Of a DNA stretch of 64,000 nucleotides, positions 18,144-27,763 are shown in pieces. Each line of letters opens with the position of its first letter. The first letter of the stretch is position 1. This DNA is from an uncultured Clostridium sp. Lineage in GTDB: Bacteria > Bacillota > Clostridia > UBA1212 > UBA1255. The notes beneath the pieces are model-generated. The model ran no database searches and was not told the origin of the DNA. It saw only the letters and a program-made list of their open reading frames with translations. The translations under genes were made by a program, and so were the position numbers. Where the stretch lies: the NCBI GenBank assembly GCA_900543695.1, contig UQSG01000001.1, positions 186,001 through 250,000 of the forward strand. Reading direction: 5' to 3'.

Positions 18144-20750
18144 TTATTTGCATTCATACCAGCTGTTTCCTGCCGTTACATCGACCTTCAGCGGGACATC
18201 GAGCGTGTATGCGTCCTGCATGCAGCGCTTCAGAAGCGCCATCACCTCGGTCTGCTCAGATTTCAGCGCATCAATAAGCAGCTCATCATGAACCTGCAGG
18301 ATCAGGCGGGAAGCGAATCCGCCCTTACGGAGCTCTTCGCTGACACGGATCATTGCAATTTTAATGATATCCGCAGCCGTGCCCTGAATCGGCATGTTCA
18401 TGGCCACACGCTCGCCGAATTGCCGGACCGAATATTTTGCGGAATTCAGTTCCGGCAGATATCTCCGGCGCCCCATCAGCGTTCTGGCGTATCCGTGCTC
18501 TTTGGCAAATACGACAAGCGATCCCATAAATTCTTCTACACCAGGATATTGTCTGAAATAGCTCTCGATGTACCGTTTCGCTTCGTAGACCGGTATGCCG
18601 AGATCACGGGAAAGGCCGAAATCACTGATCCCGTACACAATTCCGAAATTAACCGCTTTCGCGCGGCTTCGCATCTGGGAGGTTACCAGCTCCGGCGGTA
18701 CGCCGTTTACCTGTGCCGCCGTGATGGTATGGATATCCATATCGCTGCGGAATGCTTCCTGCATGGCCGAATCGCCGGACATATGCGCAAGCACGCGCAG
18801 CTCGATCTGTGAGTAGTCCGCATCCACAAGAACATGCCGGTCGTCTGCCGGGACAAACGCTTTCCGGATCAGCTTTCCAAGCTCCGTACGTACCGGAATA
18901 TTCTGAAGATTCGGCTCCGTACTGCTCAGGCGGCCTGTTGCAGTAACTGTCTGGTGAAAGCAGGAATAAACGCGCTGCGTCTCCGGCTCAATCACATTCG
19001 TCAGGCCGTCGATATAGGTTGATTTGAGCTTCGTATTCTGCCGGTACTCCGTAATCAGCGGAATAATCGGATGCTCCGAGGCGATCGCCTCCAATACGTC
19101 CTGATTGGTAGAATAGCCCTGCTTGGTCTTTTTTCCGGATTTCAGCCCGAGCTCCTCAAACAGTACGGCGGCAAGCTGCTTCGGAGAGTTGATATTGAAT
19201 TCGTGTCCCGCAAGCGCAAAAATGTCCCTGCTGAGGCTTTCGATTCTTGCGTCTATTTCTTCTCCCTGCGCCTTCAATACGGCGGCGTCTACGCGGAACC
19301 CCTCGCGCTCAAGCTCTGCCAGCACCCGTACAAGCGGAAGCTCCACCGTTTCATACAGCACAGTCAGCCCGTTTTCCGCAAGGCGTTTTTCCGCAGCCTC
19401 GCGCATGGGCTTCAGGATGCGGACATTTACGGGCAGCTGCTTTCCCGTCAGGAAGCGGCAGACATCCTCGATATGCTCGGTTTTCCTGGTTGAATCCAAA
19501 AGGTAAGACGCAATGGTAAGGTCGCACGCAAGGTTTTCAAAGCCGATTCCCTGCTTCAGCAGATACAGGAGGAAAGGCTTTGCATCAAACAAAACCTTTT
19601 TAAGATTTTTCCTTTCAAAAAGCTCCTGGATTTCCGGCTCCACGGCGCCCTCGCACCGGTACAAGGCAGGCTCGTCTCCGCAGGACAAGTCGAAATAGAG
19701 GTGCCGCGAATCCCCGCCATTCGGATAAATATACAAAAAGTCCTTTACCTTCGAGGAAAATTCCTTTGCAGAAAGCAGGCTTCCCGCTGCGGCCGGCTCA
19801 GCGGAAGGTTCCTCCAGCAGGGAAAACAAAGACGGCGCATCGGTTCCGTCTGCCTCCGGCTGCGCGGAGAGCCATCCCATAGCGGCAATCTTTTTCTTTG
19901 CCGATTTTAATTCCAGTCGATCGAGCAGCGCATTCAGAACGTCCGCGCGTACGGTCCGCACGCGAAGGTCGGAAAGCCCCAGCGGCGCAGGCGCCTGCGT
20001 CTCAATTTCTCCGAGCATCCTGCTCATGTATGCCAAATCCCTGTTTTCTGCTAGTTTCGTCCGCAGAGACGGCTTCGTAATCTCCTCCAGATGCGCATAA
20101 ACTTCGTCAAGAGAACCGTATTCACCAATCAGCGCCGCTGCGGTTTTTTCTCCCACTCCGGGAACGCCGGGAATGTTATCGGAGGCATCCCCCATCAGTG
20201 CTTTTACATCAATCAGCTGCCGGGGCAGCACGCCGTATTTCCGCAGAACCGCTTCGGTATCATATTCCTCTGTCTGCGGGCGTCCTTTCTGCGTAGAGCA
20301 AAGCAGCACATGTACCGTTTCTCCTGTCAGCTGCAGCGCATCGCGGTCTCCTGTCAGAATGTAGCAGCAAAGTCCCTGCTCCGAAGCAAGCCTTGCATAC
20401 GTTCCCAGCAAATCGTCCGCTTCAAATCCGGGGAGCTCGATTGCAGTGATTCCCATCGCGTCGATCAGTTCCTTTGCGACGGGAAGCTGCGCCGCCAGCT
20501 CGTCAGGCATTCCCTTCCGGCCCGCTTTATACGCCTCATACCGTTCATGCCGAAAGGTAGGCGCCTTTACGTCAAACGCAACAGCCGCATATTCCGGCCG
20601 GAGCTCCTCCGCCTGCTTCAGATAAATATTCAAAAAACCGAAGAGCGCCCCCGTAGCAAAGCCCTCGGCATTTTTCAAAAAGCTGTTCTGCGTCGCGTAA
20701 AATGCCCTGTTTAAAATACTGTTTCCATCAATTAATAAAATATTATCCAT
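18144..20750 (-). CDS. polA: DNA polymerase I
   Basis: 868 residues from ATG 20750 (a GTG 9 bases earlier at 20759 is possible, but the GAGG site fits the ATG better). Domains: 5'-3' exonuclease (~1-290, with FEADDLLGTYA and GDASDNIPGVPGVGEKTA), a central 3'-5' exonuclease-like domain (~300-460), and family A polymerase with motif A DADYSQIELR (~645), motif B RAKAVNFGIVYG and motif C QVHDELLI. The central domain lacks the catalytic DxE and other acidic residues (HLYFDLSCGDEPA in place of the Exo I motif), so proofreading is probably lost, as in Bacillus PolA. It processes Okazaki fragments and fills repair gaps. Overlaps the metal permease gene by 8 bases. Confidence 0.96.
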   Translation of the reverse strand: MDNILLIDGNSILNRAFYATQNSFLKNAEGFATGALFGFLNIYLKQAEELRPEYAAVAFDVKAPTFRHERYEAYKAGRKGMPDELAAQLPVAKELIDAMGITAIELPGFEADDLLGTYARLASEQGLCCYILTGDRDALQLTGETVHVLLCSTQKGRPQTEEYDTEAVLRKYGVLPRQLIDVKALMGDASDNIPGVPGVGEKTAAALIGEYGSLDEVYAHLEEITKPSLRTKLAENRDLAYMSRMLGEIETQAPAPLGLSDLRVRTVRADVLNALLDRLELKSAKKKIAAMGWLSAQPEADGTDAPSLFSLLEEPSAEPAAAGSLLSAKEFSSKVKDFLYIYPNGGDSRHLYFDLSCGDEPALYRCEGAVEPEIQELFERKNLKKVLFDAKPFLLYLLKQGIGFENLACDLTIASYLLDSTRKTEHIEDVCRFLTGKQLPVNVRILKPMREAAEKRLAENGLTVLYETVELPLVRVLAELEREGFRVDAAVLKAQGEEIDARIESLSRDIFALAGHEFNINSPKQLAAVLFEELGLKSGKKTKQGYSTNQDVLEAIASEHPIIPLITEYRQNTKLKSTYIDGLTNVIEPETQRVYSCFHQTVTATGRLSSTEPNLQNIPVRTELGKLIRKAFVPADDRHVLVDADYSQIELRVLAHMSGDSAMQEAFRSDMDIHTITAAQVNGVPPELVTSQMRSRAKAVNFGIVYGISDFGLSRDLGIPVYEAKRYIESYFRQYPGVEEFMGSLVVFAKEHGYARTLMGRRRYLPELNSAKYSVRQFGERVAMNMPIQGTAADIIKIAMIRVSEELRKGGFASRLILQVHDELLIDALKSEQTEVMALLKRCMQDAYTLDVPLKVDVTAGNSWYECK

Positions 20751-21612
20751 TTGTTTCACGCCTCGATCTCATGGTTTTCCGTTTTCCTGACTGCGAAGCG
20801 GCCCATCCCGCCAGGCTGAAAAGCAAATATGCCGCAAGATTGACAAGTACAATACAGGCGCTCGCCGGCACGTCCAGCAAAAAAGAAAGCAGAATTCCCG
20901 CCGTCACGCACGCTACTCCGAGAACAGCAGACAAAACCACGACACGCCGAAAGGTTTTACAAACGCGCATCGCCGTCAGAGGAGGAAAAAGAATCAGGCT
21001 GGAAATCAGCAGCGAGCCGACCAGGCGCATTCCGATCACGATGGTAACGGCGGTAAGACATGCCATAACCATATTATATACGGAAGCGTGCGCGCCGGTT
21101 GCCCGCGCAAAATTTTCGTCAAACGTTACCGCGAAAATTTTATTGTAAAACAGCAGATACAGAATCAGGATTCCGGCGGAAAGCGCGATGCTCAGATACA
21201 TATCGCTCTGGCTCACCGCATAGATGCTTCCAAACATGTAGCTGTTCAGATCAATATTAGAAGCCGATACGGAGACAATCAGGACGCCGAGCGCCAGCGC
21301 ACTGGCGGATACAAGCGCAATGGCCGAATCGCCCTTCAGTTTTCCGTTTTCATTCACACGCAGCAGCAGGAAGGCCGTTATTACAACGACCGGAATTGCG
21401 ACCTTCAGCGGAGCTGCGTTCATAGCCGCTGCAGCGGCCAGCGCGCCGAAGCCTACGTGGGACAGGCCGTCTCCAATCATGGAATACCGTTTCAGCACCA
21501 GGCTGACGCCAAGAAGCGAGGAACAGAGCGCTACCAGTACGCCTACGACCAGTGCGCGCACCATAAACGACAGGGAAAAAATCTGGCGGAGCAAATCGAG
21601 CGCTTCATGCAT
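20743..21612 (-). CDS. Metal ABC transporter permease, ZnuB/MntB type (ABC-3 family)
   Basis: 289 residues from ATG 21612, chosen because AGGGGG lies 9 bases upstream; a longer frame reaches 21636. Eight or so hydrophobic segments, with the family motifs VLKRYSMIGDGLSHVGFGALA near the N-terminus and MRLVGSLLISSLILFPPLTAM late. It forms the membrane channel for zinc or manganese import together with the adjacent ATPase; the metal cannot be decided. Overlaps the ATPase gene by 8 bases (ATGCATGA). No substrate-binding lipoprotein gene (ZnuA-like) is beside it. Confidence 0.92.
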   Translation of the reverse strand: MHEALDLLRQIFSLSFMVRALVVGVLVALCSSLLGVSLVLKRYSMIGDGLSHVGFGALAAAAAMNAAPLKVAIPVVVITAFLLLRVNENGKLKGDSAIALVSASALALGVLIVSVSASNIDLNSYMFGSIYAVSQSDMYLSIALSAGILILYLLFYNKIFAVTFDENFARATGAHASVYNMVMACLTAVTIVIGMRLVGSLLISSLILFPPLTAMRVCKTFRRVVVLSAVLGVACVTAGILLSFLLDVPASACIVLVNLAAYLLFSLAGWAASQSGKRKTMRSRRETNG

Positions 21613-22336
21613 GGCCGCAGCCCCCTGACGCTTCACGCCGCTCTTCTTCCGTCAGCTGGCGGCAGGTTGCACACTCCAGATAACGATCCCGATCTCCGAA
21701 AAACGTTTCGTCCTTATGCAGATGCAGAATATGCGTCGCGTCGCGGAGCGCACGGTCCACATCGTGCGTGATCATAATAATCGTAATTCCGTGATGCCGG
21801 TTCAAATCAAAAATAATGTGATACAGTTCTTCTGTTGCCATACGGTCAAGTCCCGCCGCCGGCTCGTCTAAAAGAAGCACCTTCTGCGCCGCGCAAAGCG
21901 CCCGCGCAAGCAGCACGCGCTGCTGCTGCCCTCCGGACAGCTCACGATAGCAGGAAGTTTTCAGCGCCGCAATTCCCAGCCGTTCCAGATTCCGATCTGC
22001 AATCCGTTTATCCTCCTTTGAAAAAAACGGCCGGAAGCCAAGCCGGTTGATTCTGCCGGAAAGCACCACTTCCCATACGGAGGCAGGGAAATCCTTTTGA
22101 AGCCCCGTCTGCTGCGGCAGATAGCCAATTTCGTTCTGCTTCAGTCCGTCTCCCATAACAATGCTGCCCTTTTCCACGGACTTGAGCCCAAGAAGCGCTC
22201 TCATCAGCGTAGTTTTGCCGGAACCGTTTTCTCCGATTATGCAGAGATAATCACCCTTCCGGACAGGAAAGGACAAATTCGAAAGAACCGTATGGTTTTC
22301 ATATGCCAGACAAACGTCTTTACACTCGATTAACAT
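21605..22336 (-). CDS. Metal ABC transporter ATP-binding protein, ZnuC/MntA type
   Basis: 243 residues. Walker A GENGSGKT (35-42), Q-loop YLPQQTGLQKDFP, signature LSGGQQQRVLLARAL, Walker B KVLLLDEPAAGLD and H-loop IIMITHDVDRAL. The Q-loop context and the C-terminal H-loop region match zinc/manganese importers. It powers the permease encoded just downstream. The C-terminus has a Cys/His cluster (ECATCRQLTEEERREASGGCGHA), which could bind metal. Confidence 0.92.
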   Translation of the reverse strand: MLIECKDVCLAYENHTVLSNLSFPVRKGDYLCIIGENGSGKTTLMRALLGLKSVEKGSIVMGDGLKQNEIGYLPQQTGLQKDFPASVWEVVLSGRINRLGFRPFFSKEDKRIADRNLERLGIAALKTSCYRELSGGQQQRVLLARALCAAQKVLLLDEPAAGLDRMATEELYHIIFDLNRHHGITIIMITHDVDRALRDATHILHLHKDETFFGDRDRYLECATCRQLTEEERREASGGCGHA

Positions 22337-22349
22337 TGCAGATTCCAGC

Positions 22350-22985
22350 TCAGCTGTTCTTTACGATGGCATTTTCCACAGACTGCGCCATCTCCTTGCA
22401 GGTATCGAAGCAAATCTCCATGTCATGGTAGAGCTCGCGCCATTTCTGAATTTCAAGCAGATCCATCTCGTTCGTGAAAAGATTTTTCACTGCGGTACGG
22501 TAAAGCGTATCGCCCTCATGCTCGTATTCAGACAGCTGGCGAATCAGCGTCAGAATGACCTTTGACTTTTTAAAATTCCCAAATTCTGCGAGAACCTCCG
22601 CAGCCTTTCCACAGCATTTTCTGATCAGTTCAACAAATTCCTGCATTTCCGGACGCAGTGCCGTGACGTTGAACATCCACAGACGGAAGGCCACATTTTC
22701 TATGTTGTCCGTAATTTTGTCAATATCGTGCGCAACAAGCAGAATATCCTCGCGGTCAATCGGCGTGATAAAGGCCCGGTTCAGCTCATAGATGATCTCG
22801 TCATGGACTCTGTCGCCGTCATGCTCGATTTCATGGATCGCATCAAGCCTTGCAGGCAGCTCTTCCCTTGTTCCCTCCTGCCCGAAATCCCGGATCAGCT
22901 CCAGCAGGCGGTCGCTGATATCGCAGGCGTGCCGCATCGCATCCTCCATCATTTCAAAATAATTTACTTCTTTTTTCTTCGCCAT
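22350..22985 (-). CDS. DUF47/PhoU-like protein, probable PiT partner
   Basis: 211 residues, all-helical, of the TIGR00153/DUF47 family related to PhoU. The acidic helix motifs DAIHEIEHDGDRVHDEI and SEYEHEGDTLYRTAVKNLF carry the E/D-rich metal-binding repeats. Members are encoded next to PiT phosphate permeases and are thought to regulate them; here the gene follows the PiT gene by 13 bases. AGGAGG lies about 8 bases before the ATG. Confidence 0.9.
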   Translation of the reverse strand: MAKKKEVNYFEMMEDAMRHACDISDRLLELIRDFGQEGTREELPARLDAIHEIEHDGDRVHDEIIYELNRAFITPIDREDILLVAHDIDKITDNIENVAFRLWMFNVTALRPEMQEFVELIRKCCGKAAEVLAEFGNFKKSKVILTLIRQLSEYEHEGDTLYRTAVKNLFTNEMDLLEIQKWRELYHDMEICFDTCKEMAQSVENAIVKNS

Positions 22986-22998
22986 GCCCGCGTCCTCC

Positions 22999-24069
22999 TT
23001 AAAAGATTGCCATAAATAGTTTTGCCATTATAAATCCTATTAATCCGCAGCCCGGAAATGTGAGTACCCACGCAAGTACCATTTCCTTTACGATTCCCCA
23101 ATTAACGGCGGATAAACGTTTTGCCGCGCCAACGCCCATAATTGCCGTCGTCTTCGTATGTGTCGTGCTGACCGGAACGCCTGTCAGAGAAGCCAGCAGC
23201 AGACACAGCGCCGCCGCGATATCGGCAGAGAATCCCTGATATTTTTCAAGCTTGATCATATCCATGCCAACGGATTTTATGATGCGGTATCCGCCAATGG
23301 AGGTTCCCAGACTCATTACAACAGAGCAAAGCAGCATCAGCCAGATCTTCGTATCAAAGCTGCCGCCCGGCACATACAGTCCGCTTGCCAGCATACTCCC
23401 CAGCATGAATACGCCCATAAACTTCTGTCCATCCTGTGCGCCATGCATAAAGGCCATCGCCGCGCCGCCGGTAATCTGCGCTCCCTTGAAAAAGGAATCT
23501 GTCTTTCGCCGGTCCATATGTCTGCAGAGCGAAACGACAAGCTTTACAATAAGATACCCCATCAGAAAACCGAGTACGGTAGACAGGACAAGCCCGATGA
23601 TAACCTTCACCCATTCGCCCATGTTGACGCCGTCTGCGCCGCCGAGCGCGATCGCCGCTCCCGTCACACCCGCAATCAACGCGTGGCTTTCACTCGTAGG
23701 AATTCCGAACCACCAGGCCGCCACGGCCCACAGCACAATGGCAAACAAAGACGCGCACAGCGCTATCAGCGCATTCTGCGCGTCTCCTTTAAAATCGACC
23801 ATCTTATAAATCGTATCCGCAACCTTGCTGCTGATCAGCGACATCAGCAGCACTCCCGCAAAATTCAATGCCGCTGCCATTAAAATCGCAGATTTCGGTT
23901 TCATGGAGCCCGTGGATACCACCGTTGCAATCGCGTTCGGGGCATCCGTCCATCCGTTTACCAATATGACGCCGAGCACCAGGATCACCGTGATCAGCAA
24001 AGCCGGGCTTTCCAGGCATCGCCCGAGAAAGCCCCATAAATCATTTAATTCCGCAGTAATCGCTTCCAA
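22999..24069 (-). CDS. Inorganic phosphate transporter, PiT family
   Basis: 356 residues, about ten transmembrane helices. The duplicated PiT signature is present: GWTDAPNAIATVVSTGSMKPK (residues ~39-59) and a C-terminal GVPVSTTHTKTTAIMGVG repeat. Cation-coupled, low-affinity phosphate uptake. Start is a TTG at 24069 with AGGA about 10 bases upstream, inside the end of the HIT gene (2-base gap). Paired with the DUF47 gene. Confidence 0.93.
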   Translation of the reverse strand: MEAITAELNDLWGFLGRCLESPALLITVILVLGVILVNGWTDAPNAIATVVSTGSMKPKSAILMAAALNFAGVLLMSLISSKVADTIYKMVDFKGDAQNALIALCASLFAIVLWAVAAWWFGIPTSESHALIAGVTGAAIALGGADGVNMGEWVKVIIGLVLSTVLGFLMGYLIVKLVVSLCRHMDRRKTDSFFKGAQITGGAAMAFMHGAQDGQKFMGVFMLGSMLASGLYVPGGSFDTKIWLMLLCSVVMSLGTSIGGYRIIKSVGMDMIKLEKYQGFSADIAAALCLLLASLTGVPVSTTHTKTTAIMGVGAAKRLSAVNWGIVKEMVLAWVLTFPGCGLIGFIMAKLFMAIF

Positions 24070-24071
24070 TT

Positions 24072-24416
24072 TTATACGATCCTTTCTCCCATGTCGCCGC
24101 CTGCAAGAATATGGTAATGCAGATGGGGAACCGATTGCTTCGCGTCTTTTCCGCAGTTGTTGATCACACGGAATCCGTTTTCCGTAAGCTTCAGCTGTCT
24201 GGCGATCTTTGCGACAGCAAGCTGGATTTTTCCCAAAAACGCCGCGTCCTCTTCCTGAAAGCCGAGTATGTCAGATACATGCCTCTTGGCTGCAACTATG
24301 ATATGTACCGGCATCTGCGGATTGATATCATGAAAGGCAATACAGCACTCGTCTTCATATACTTTTTCCGAAGGAATTTCACCGCGTATAATTTTACAGA
24401 AGATACAGTTATCCAT
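24072..24416 (-). CDS. HIT family nucleotide hydrolase (HinT-like)
   Basis: 114 residues from ATG 24416 (AGGAGG 10 bases upstream; a GTG 9 bases earlier is too close to that site). Zinc-type N-terminus CIFCKIIRGEIPS and the histidine triad HLHYHIL at the C-terminus. HinT-type proteins hydrolyse AMP-lysine or aminoacyl-adenylates. It follows alaS by 31 bases; since aminoacyl-adenylates are HinT substrates the neighbourhood may be meaningful, but this is inference. Confidence 0.95.
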   Translation of the reverse strand: MDNCIFCKIIRGEIPSEKVYEDECCIAFHDINPQMPVHIIVAAKRHVSDILGFQEEDAAFLGKIQLAVAKIARQLKLTENGFRVINNCGKDAKQSVPHLHYHILAGGDMGERIV

Positions 24417-24447
24417 TCCGATCACGCCTCCTTTATCCCAAATCCCA

Positions 24448-27084
24448 TTAAAACAAAAATTCTTTTGCTTTGGAAAGCATTTCGTCTATTTTCTCCGGCT
24501 GTTTTCCTCCAGCCTGCGCCATATCCGGCCTGCCTCCGCCTCCGCCTCCGCAGATTGCCGCCGCTTTCTTTACGATATTTCCGCAATGTATTCCCTTTGC
24601 GACAGCAGGCTTCGTAGCCATCGCTGTAATCGCCGCTTTTCCGCCGAAGGAGGACGCCAGAATTACCACGCCGACATTCATCTTGTCTCGGAGGCTGTCA
24701 GCCAGATCGCGCAGGCCGTTCGGGTCCAGCGCATCAAACCTGCCGGTCACAACCTTGACACCGTTGATTTCTTCAGCCGCGGCAAGCAAAGCGTCCAGAT
24801 CGGCTACGGCATTTTTCTGTTTCAGCTGCGCGAGCTCTCTTACCGCAGATTTATATTGCGTATACAAATTGGAAACCTTGTTGACAACATCGGAATAATT
24901 CGCTTTGAAAAGCTCGGCGACGTCTGCCAGAACGGACTCCTCTCCCGCGTATACCGCGCGTGCGCCCGATCCCGTCACAGCCTCGATTCTTCGGACGCCG
25001 GCAGCTACCGCGCTTTCATGCAGAATTTTGAACATTCCCACTGCGGAGGTATTCTTGACGTGCGTTCCGCCGCAGAATTCCAGACTGAAGTCTCCCATTT
25101 TCACGACGCGTACCAGGTCTCCGTATTTTTCCCCAAAAAGAGCCGTCGCGCCCAGCTTTTTCGCTTCCTCCAGGGGCAGGACCTGTGTCGTAACAGGATA
25201 ATCATTATATATGGCGTCGTTTACGATATCCTCCACCGTCCGCAGCTCCTGCTTTGACATGGCCTGCATATGGTTGAAGTCGAAACGCAGGCGATCCGCC
25301 GTCACGCTGGAGCCTGCCTGATGAACATGCTCTCCCAGCACGATGCGAAGCGCTTTCTGAAGCAGATGTGTGGCGCTGTGGTTCCGCTCAGCGCAGAGAC
25401 GCTCCTGACGGTCCACCGTCAGCACGGCTTTGGCGCCAACGCTGACAGCCCCGTGAATTACTGTTCCCAAATGCCTCCATTTTTCATCGCTTGTCTTCGT
25501 TACGGACGTGACGCGGAACGTGCCGCCCTCGGTATCGATCACGCCCTTGTCGCCTGCCTGTCCGCCGCTTTCCGCATAAAACGGCGTTTCATCCGTGACA
25601 AGAATGACTTCTTCTCCCTCATCCGCCTCCTGTACGCAGCTTCCGTCGGGCCGGATGAGATACAGAATTTCTCCCTCGCACAGAAGCGTTTCATATCCCC
25701 GGAATTTTGTTTTCGGGCACTCTGCAGGCACCGATATTTCATGATTTGCCCACGAGCTCTCCCTGTTCTTGAGCGCCTCGCGTGCCATGGCCCGCTGGGC
25801 GTTCATTTCTTTCCGAAATCCGTCTTCATCCACGGTAAAGCCGTAATCCTTCAGGATATCCTTCGTTAAATCGATCGGGAAACCATACGTGTCATGCAGC
25901 TTGAATGCGATCAGTCCCGGCAGGACGCCCTCTTTCAGTCCCATAGATTCCTGCATCTTCCGGATCTGTTCGGACAGCATTGCCATTCCCTGCTCAATCG
26001 TCGAGGAAAAGCGTTCTTCCTCGATCCGGATTACCTTTTTGATGTAATCCCGTTTTTCGACCAGATTCGGATAAGCGCCTCCGGAAAGCTCAATCACTGT
26101 GTCCGCAAGCCCGGAAAGAAAATTGTCCTTGATTCCGAGCATTCTTCCGTGTCGTGCAGCTCCTCTGAGCAGTCTGCGGAGCACATAGCCGCGTGCTTCA
26201 TTCGAGGGCACGACACCGTCGCTGATCATCATCACGGTGCTGCGGATATGATCTGTAATAACACGGATCGAAACATCGGTTTTCCAATCCGCTCCATACG
26301 TTTTTCCGGACAGCGCACATACGTCGTCCAGTATTTTCCGTACCGTGTCCACTTCAAACAGGTTGTCCACATCCTGCATAACACAAGCCAGGCGTTCGAG
26401 TCCCATACCCGTATCGATATTCGGATGCGCGAGACGTTCGTACGTGCCGTCCTCCTGGCGGTCAAACTGCGTGAAGACCAGGTTCCATACTTCAATATAT
26501 CTGTCGCAGTCGCAGCCGACGCCGCAGCCCGGCTTCCCGCAGCCGTACTTTTCGCCGCGGTCATAATAGATTTCCGAGCATGGACCGCAGGGACCCGTTC
26601 CATGCTCCCAAAAATTGTCCTCCTTGCCCATCCGAACCACTTTTTCTGGCGGAAGACCGATTTCCTTCGTCCAAATACCAAAGGCCTCGTCGTCATCCTG
26701 ATATACGCTGGCATATAAGCGCTCCTCTGGAATTTCCAATTCTTTCGTCAGGAACTCCCAGGCCCATGCAATCGCTTCCTTCTTGAAATAGTCGCCAAAC
26801 GAAAAATTGCCCAACATTTCAAAAAAAGTTCCGTGACGCGCCGTTTTTCCGACATTTTCGATATCCGGCGTACGGATACACTTCTGGCATGTCGTAACGC
26901 GCTTTCTGGGAGGCGTTTCCGCTCCGGTAAAATACGGCTTCAGCGGAGCCATACCGCTGTTAATTAAAAGAAGACTTGCATCGTTATGCGGAACGAGAGA
27001 GAAGCTGGGGAGCCGGAGATGGCCCTTACTTTCAAAAAAAGAGAGATATTTTTCCCGGATTGTATTTAAACTTAATTTTTCCAT
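24448..27084 (-). CDS. alaS: Alanyl-tRNA synthetase
   Basis: 878 residues from ATG 27084 (AGGGG about 9 bases upstream). Class II catalytic domain (~1-360), with RTPDIENVGKTARHGTFFEMLGNFSF split over motif 2, the insert CGKPGCGVGCDCDRY seen in many Bacillota, the editing domain with HSATHLLQKAL and CGGTHVKNT (zinc/editing residues), and the C-Ala domain ending in the glycine-rich CGGGGGGRPDMAQAGGK. Charges tRNA-Ala and clears Ser/Gly mischarging. First gene of a long minus-strand run reaching 15.8 kb. No T-box leader is visible in its 120-base upstream region. Confidence 0.97.
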   Translation of the reverse strand: MEKLSLNTIREKYLSFFESKGHLRLPSFSLVPHNDASLLLINSGMAPLKPYFTGAETPPRKRVTTCQKCIRTPDIENVGKTARHGTFFEMLGNFSFGDYFKKEAIAWAWEFLTKELEIPEERLYASVYQDDDEAFGIWTKEIGLPPEKVVRMGKEDNFWEHGTGPCGPCSEIYYDRGEKYGCGKPGCGVGCDCDRYIEVWNLVFTQFDRQEDGTYERLAHPNIDTGMGLERLACVMQDVDNLFEVDTVRKILDDVCALSGKTYGADWKTDVSIRVITDHIRSTVMMISDGVVPSNEARGYVLRRLLRGAARHGRMLGIKDNFLSGLADTVIELSGGAYPNLVEKRDYIKKVIRIEEERFSSTIEQGMAMLSEQIRKMQESMGLKEGVLPGLIAFKLHDTYGFPIDLTKDILKDYGFTVDEDGFRKEMNAQRAMAREALKNRESSWANHEISVPAECPKTKFRGYETLLCEGEILYLIRPDGSCVQEADEGEEVILVTDETPFYAESGGQAGDKGVIDTEGGTFRVTSVTKTSDEKWRHLGTVIHGAVSVGAKAVLTVDRQERLCAERNHSATHLLQKALRIVLGEHVHQAGSSVTADRLRFDFNHMQAMSKQELRTVEDIVNDAIYNDYPVTTQVLPLEEAKKLGATALFGEKYGDLVRVVKMGDFSLEFCGGTHVKNTSAVGMFKILHESAVAAGVRRIEAVTGSGARAVYAGEESVLADVAELFKANYSDVVNKVSNLYTQYKSAVRELAQLKQKNAVADLDALLAAAEEINGVKVVTGRFDALDPNGLRDLADSLRDKMNVGVVILASSFGGKAAITAMATKPAVAKGIHCGNIVKKAAAICGGGGGGRPDMAQAGGKQPEKIDEMLSKAKEFLF

Positions 27085-27137
27085 AACAAGAACCCCTGAC
27101 ACATCGTATAGAATTTGGCATATTGCGTCCGCTTTTC

Positions 27138-27150
27138 TGCGAATTTCGCA
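27138..27150. promoter_or_regulatory. 13-base palindrome upstream of alaS
   Basis: TGCGAATTTCGCA, a perfect dyad around a central base, about 55 bases before the alaS start. It could be an operator or a leader hairpin; nothing else supports either role. Confidence 0.3.
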
Positions 27151-27206
27151 TGCGCACGCAGTTTAGTATATCATCTGTGAGAAAAAAAGTCATCCAGAAT
27201 TTTTAA

Positions 27207-27240
27207 GAAAAAAGCGGAGCCGCACGCATACAGCTCCGCC
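27207..27240 (-). terminator. Rho-independent terminator of the hydrogenase cluster
   Basis: Minus-strand stem GCGGAGC / GCTCCGC (27233-27239 with 27214-27220) followed by TTTTTTC. It lies right after the 151-residue lipoprotein gene and separates the cluster from alaS. Confidence 0.88.
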
Positions 27241-27271
27241 GTGATACTGCCGTCCCCAGGCGGCAGACCGC

Positions 27272-27763
27272 TTAATCGAAACGGATCGATCCCGCCCACT
27301 CCATAAACTGCGCTTCGTAGGTCTCCTGCTTCTCCTTCGGACAGACGAACTGGAAAAGCCAGTAGGCGTCGTCCGTCCGGAATACCATGGCATAATAAAG
27401 ATACGTAACATCGTACGGCGTTTTTTCAAAAGTAAAATACGTCAGTCCGTTTTCCGTTTGGACCTCTGCCGTAAGCTCGCTCGCCTCCATCAGCACCTCA
27501 GCATATTCTTCCAGTGACAGCGCGGTCGATTCGCCGTTTTCTTCCAGGACGGAAAACTCCTCTTTCATGGCGGAGACCGTAACGTCTTCTTCCTCCCAGT
27601 CATAGTAGGCCGTCATGTCATAATATTTTCCTTCGGAAAATGCATCCGTAAGCGTAATATGCATCCCGTCCTTTGAAAACTCCTTTGCCTTGGCGGAGCA
27701 GGAGGCGCTCAGGAGGAGCATGCAAAGCAGAAGGCAGGAAAGGCTTCGTTTAAGGCTTGGCAT
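27272..27763 (-). CDS. Small lipoprotein of unknown function
   Basis: 163 residues from the start at 27763 (MPSLKRSL). Lipoprotein signal peptide with lipobox LSASC, then a compact domain with DAYWLFQFVCPKEKQETYEAQFMEW near the end. That pattern resembles small clostridial surface proteins that have a PsbP/YjoB-like fold, but no function is assigned. It overlaps the end of the PAP2 gene by 14 bases and is the last gene before the terminator. Confidence 0.75.
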   Translation of the reverse strand: MPSLKRSLSCLLLCMLLLSASCSAKAKEFSKDGMHITLTDAFSEGKYYDMTAYYDWEEEDVTVSAMKEEFSVLEENGESTALSLEEYAEVLMEASELTAEVQTENGLTYFTFEKTPYDVTYLYYAMVFRTDDAYWLFQFVCPKEKQETYEAQFMEWAGSIRFD

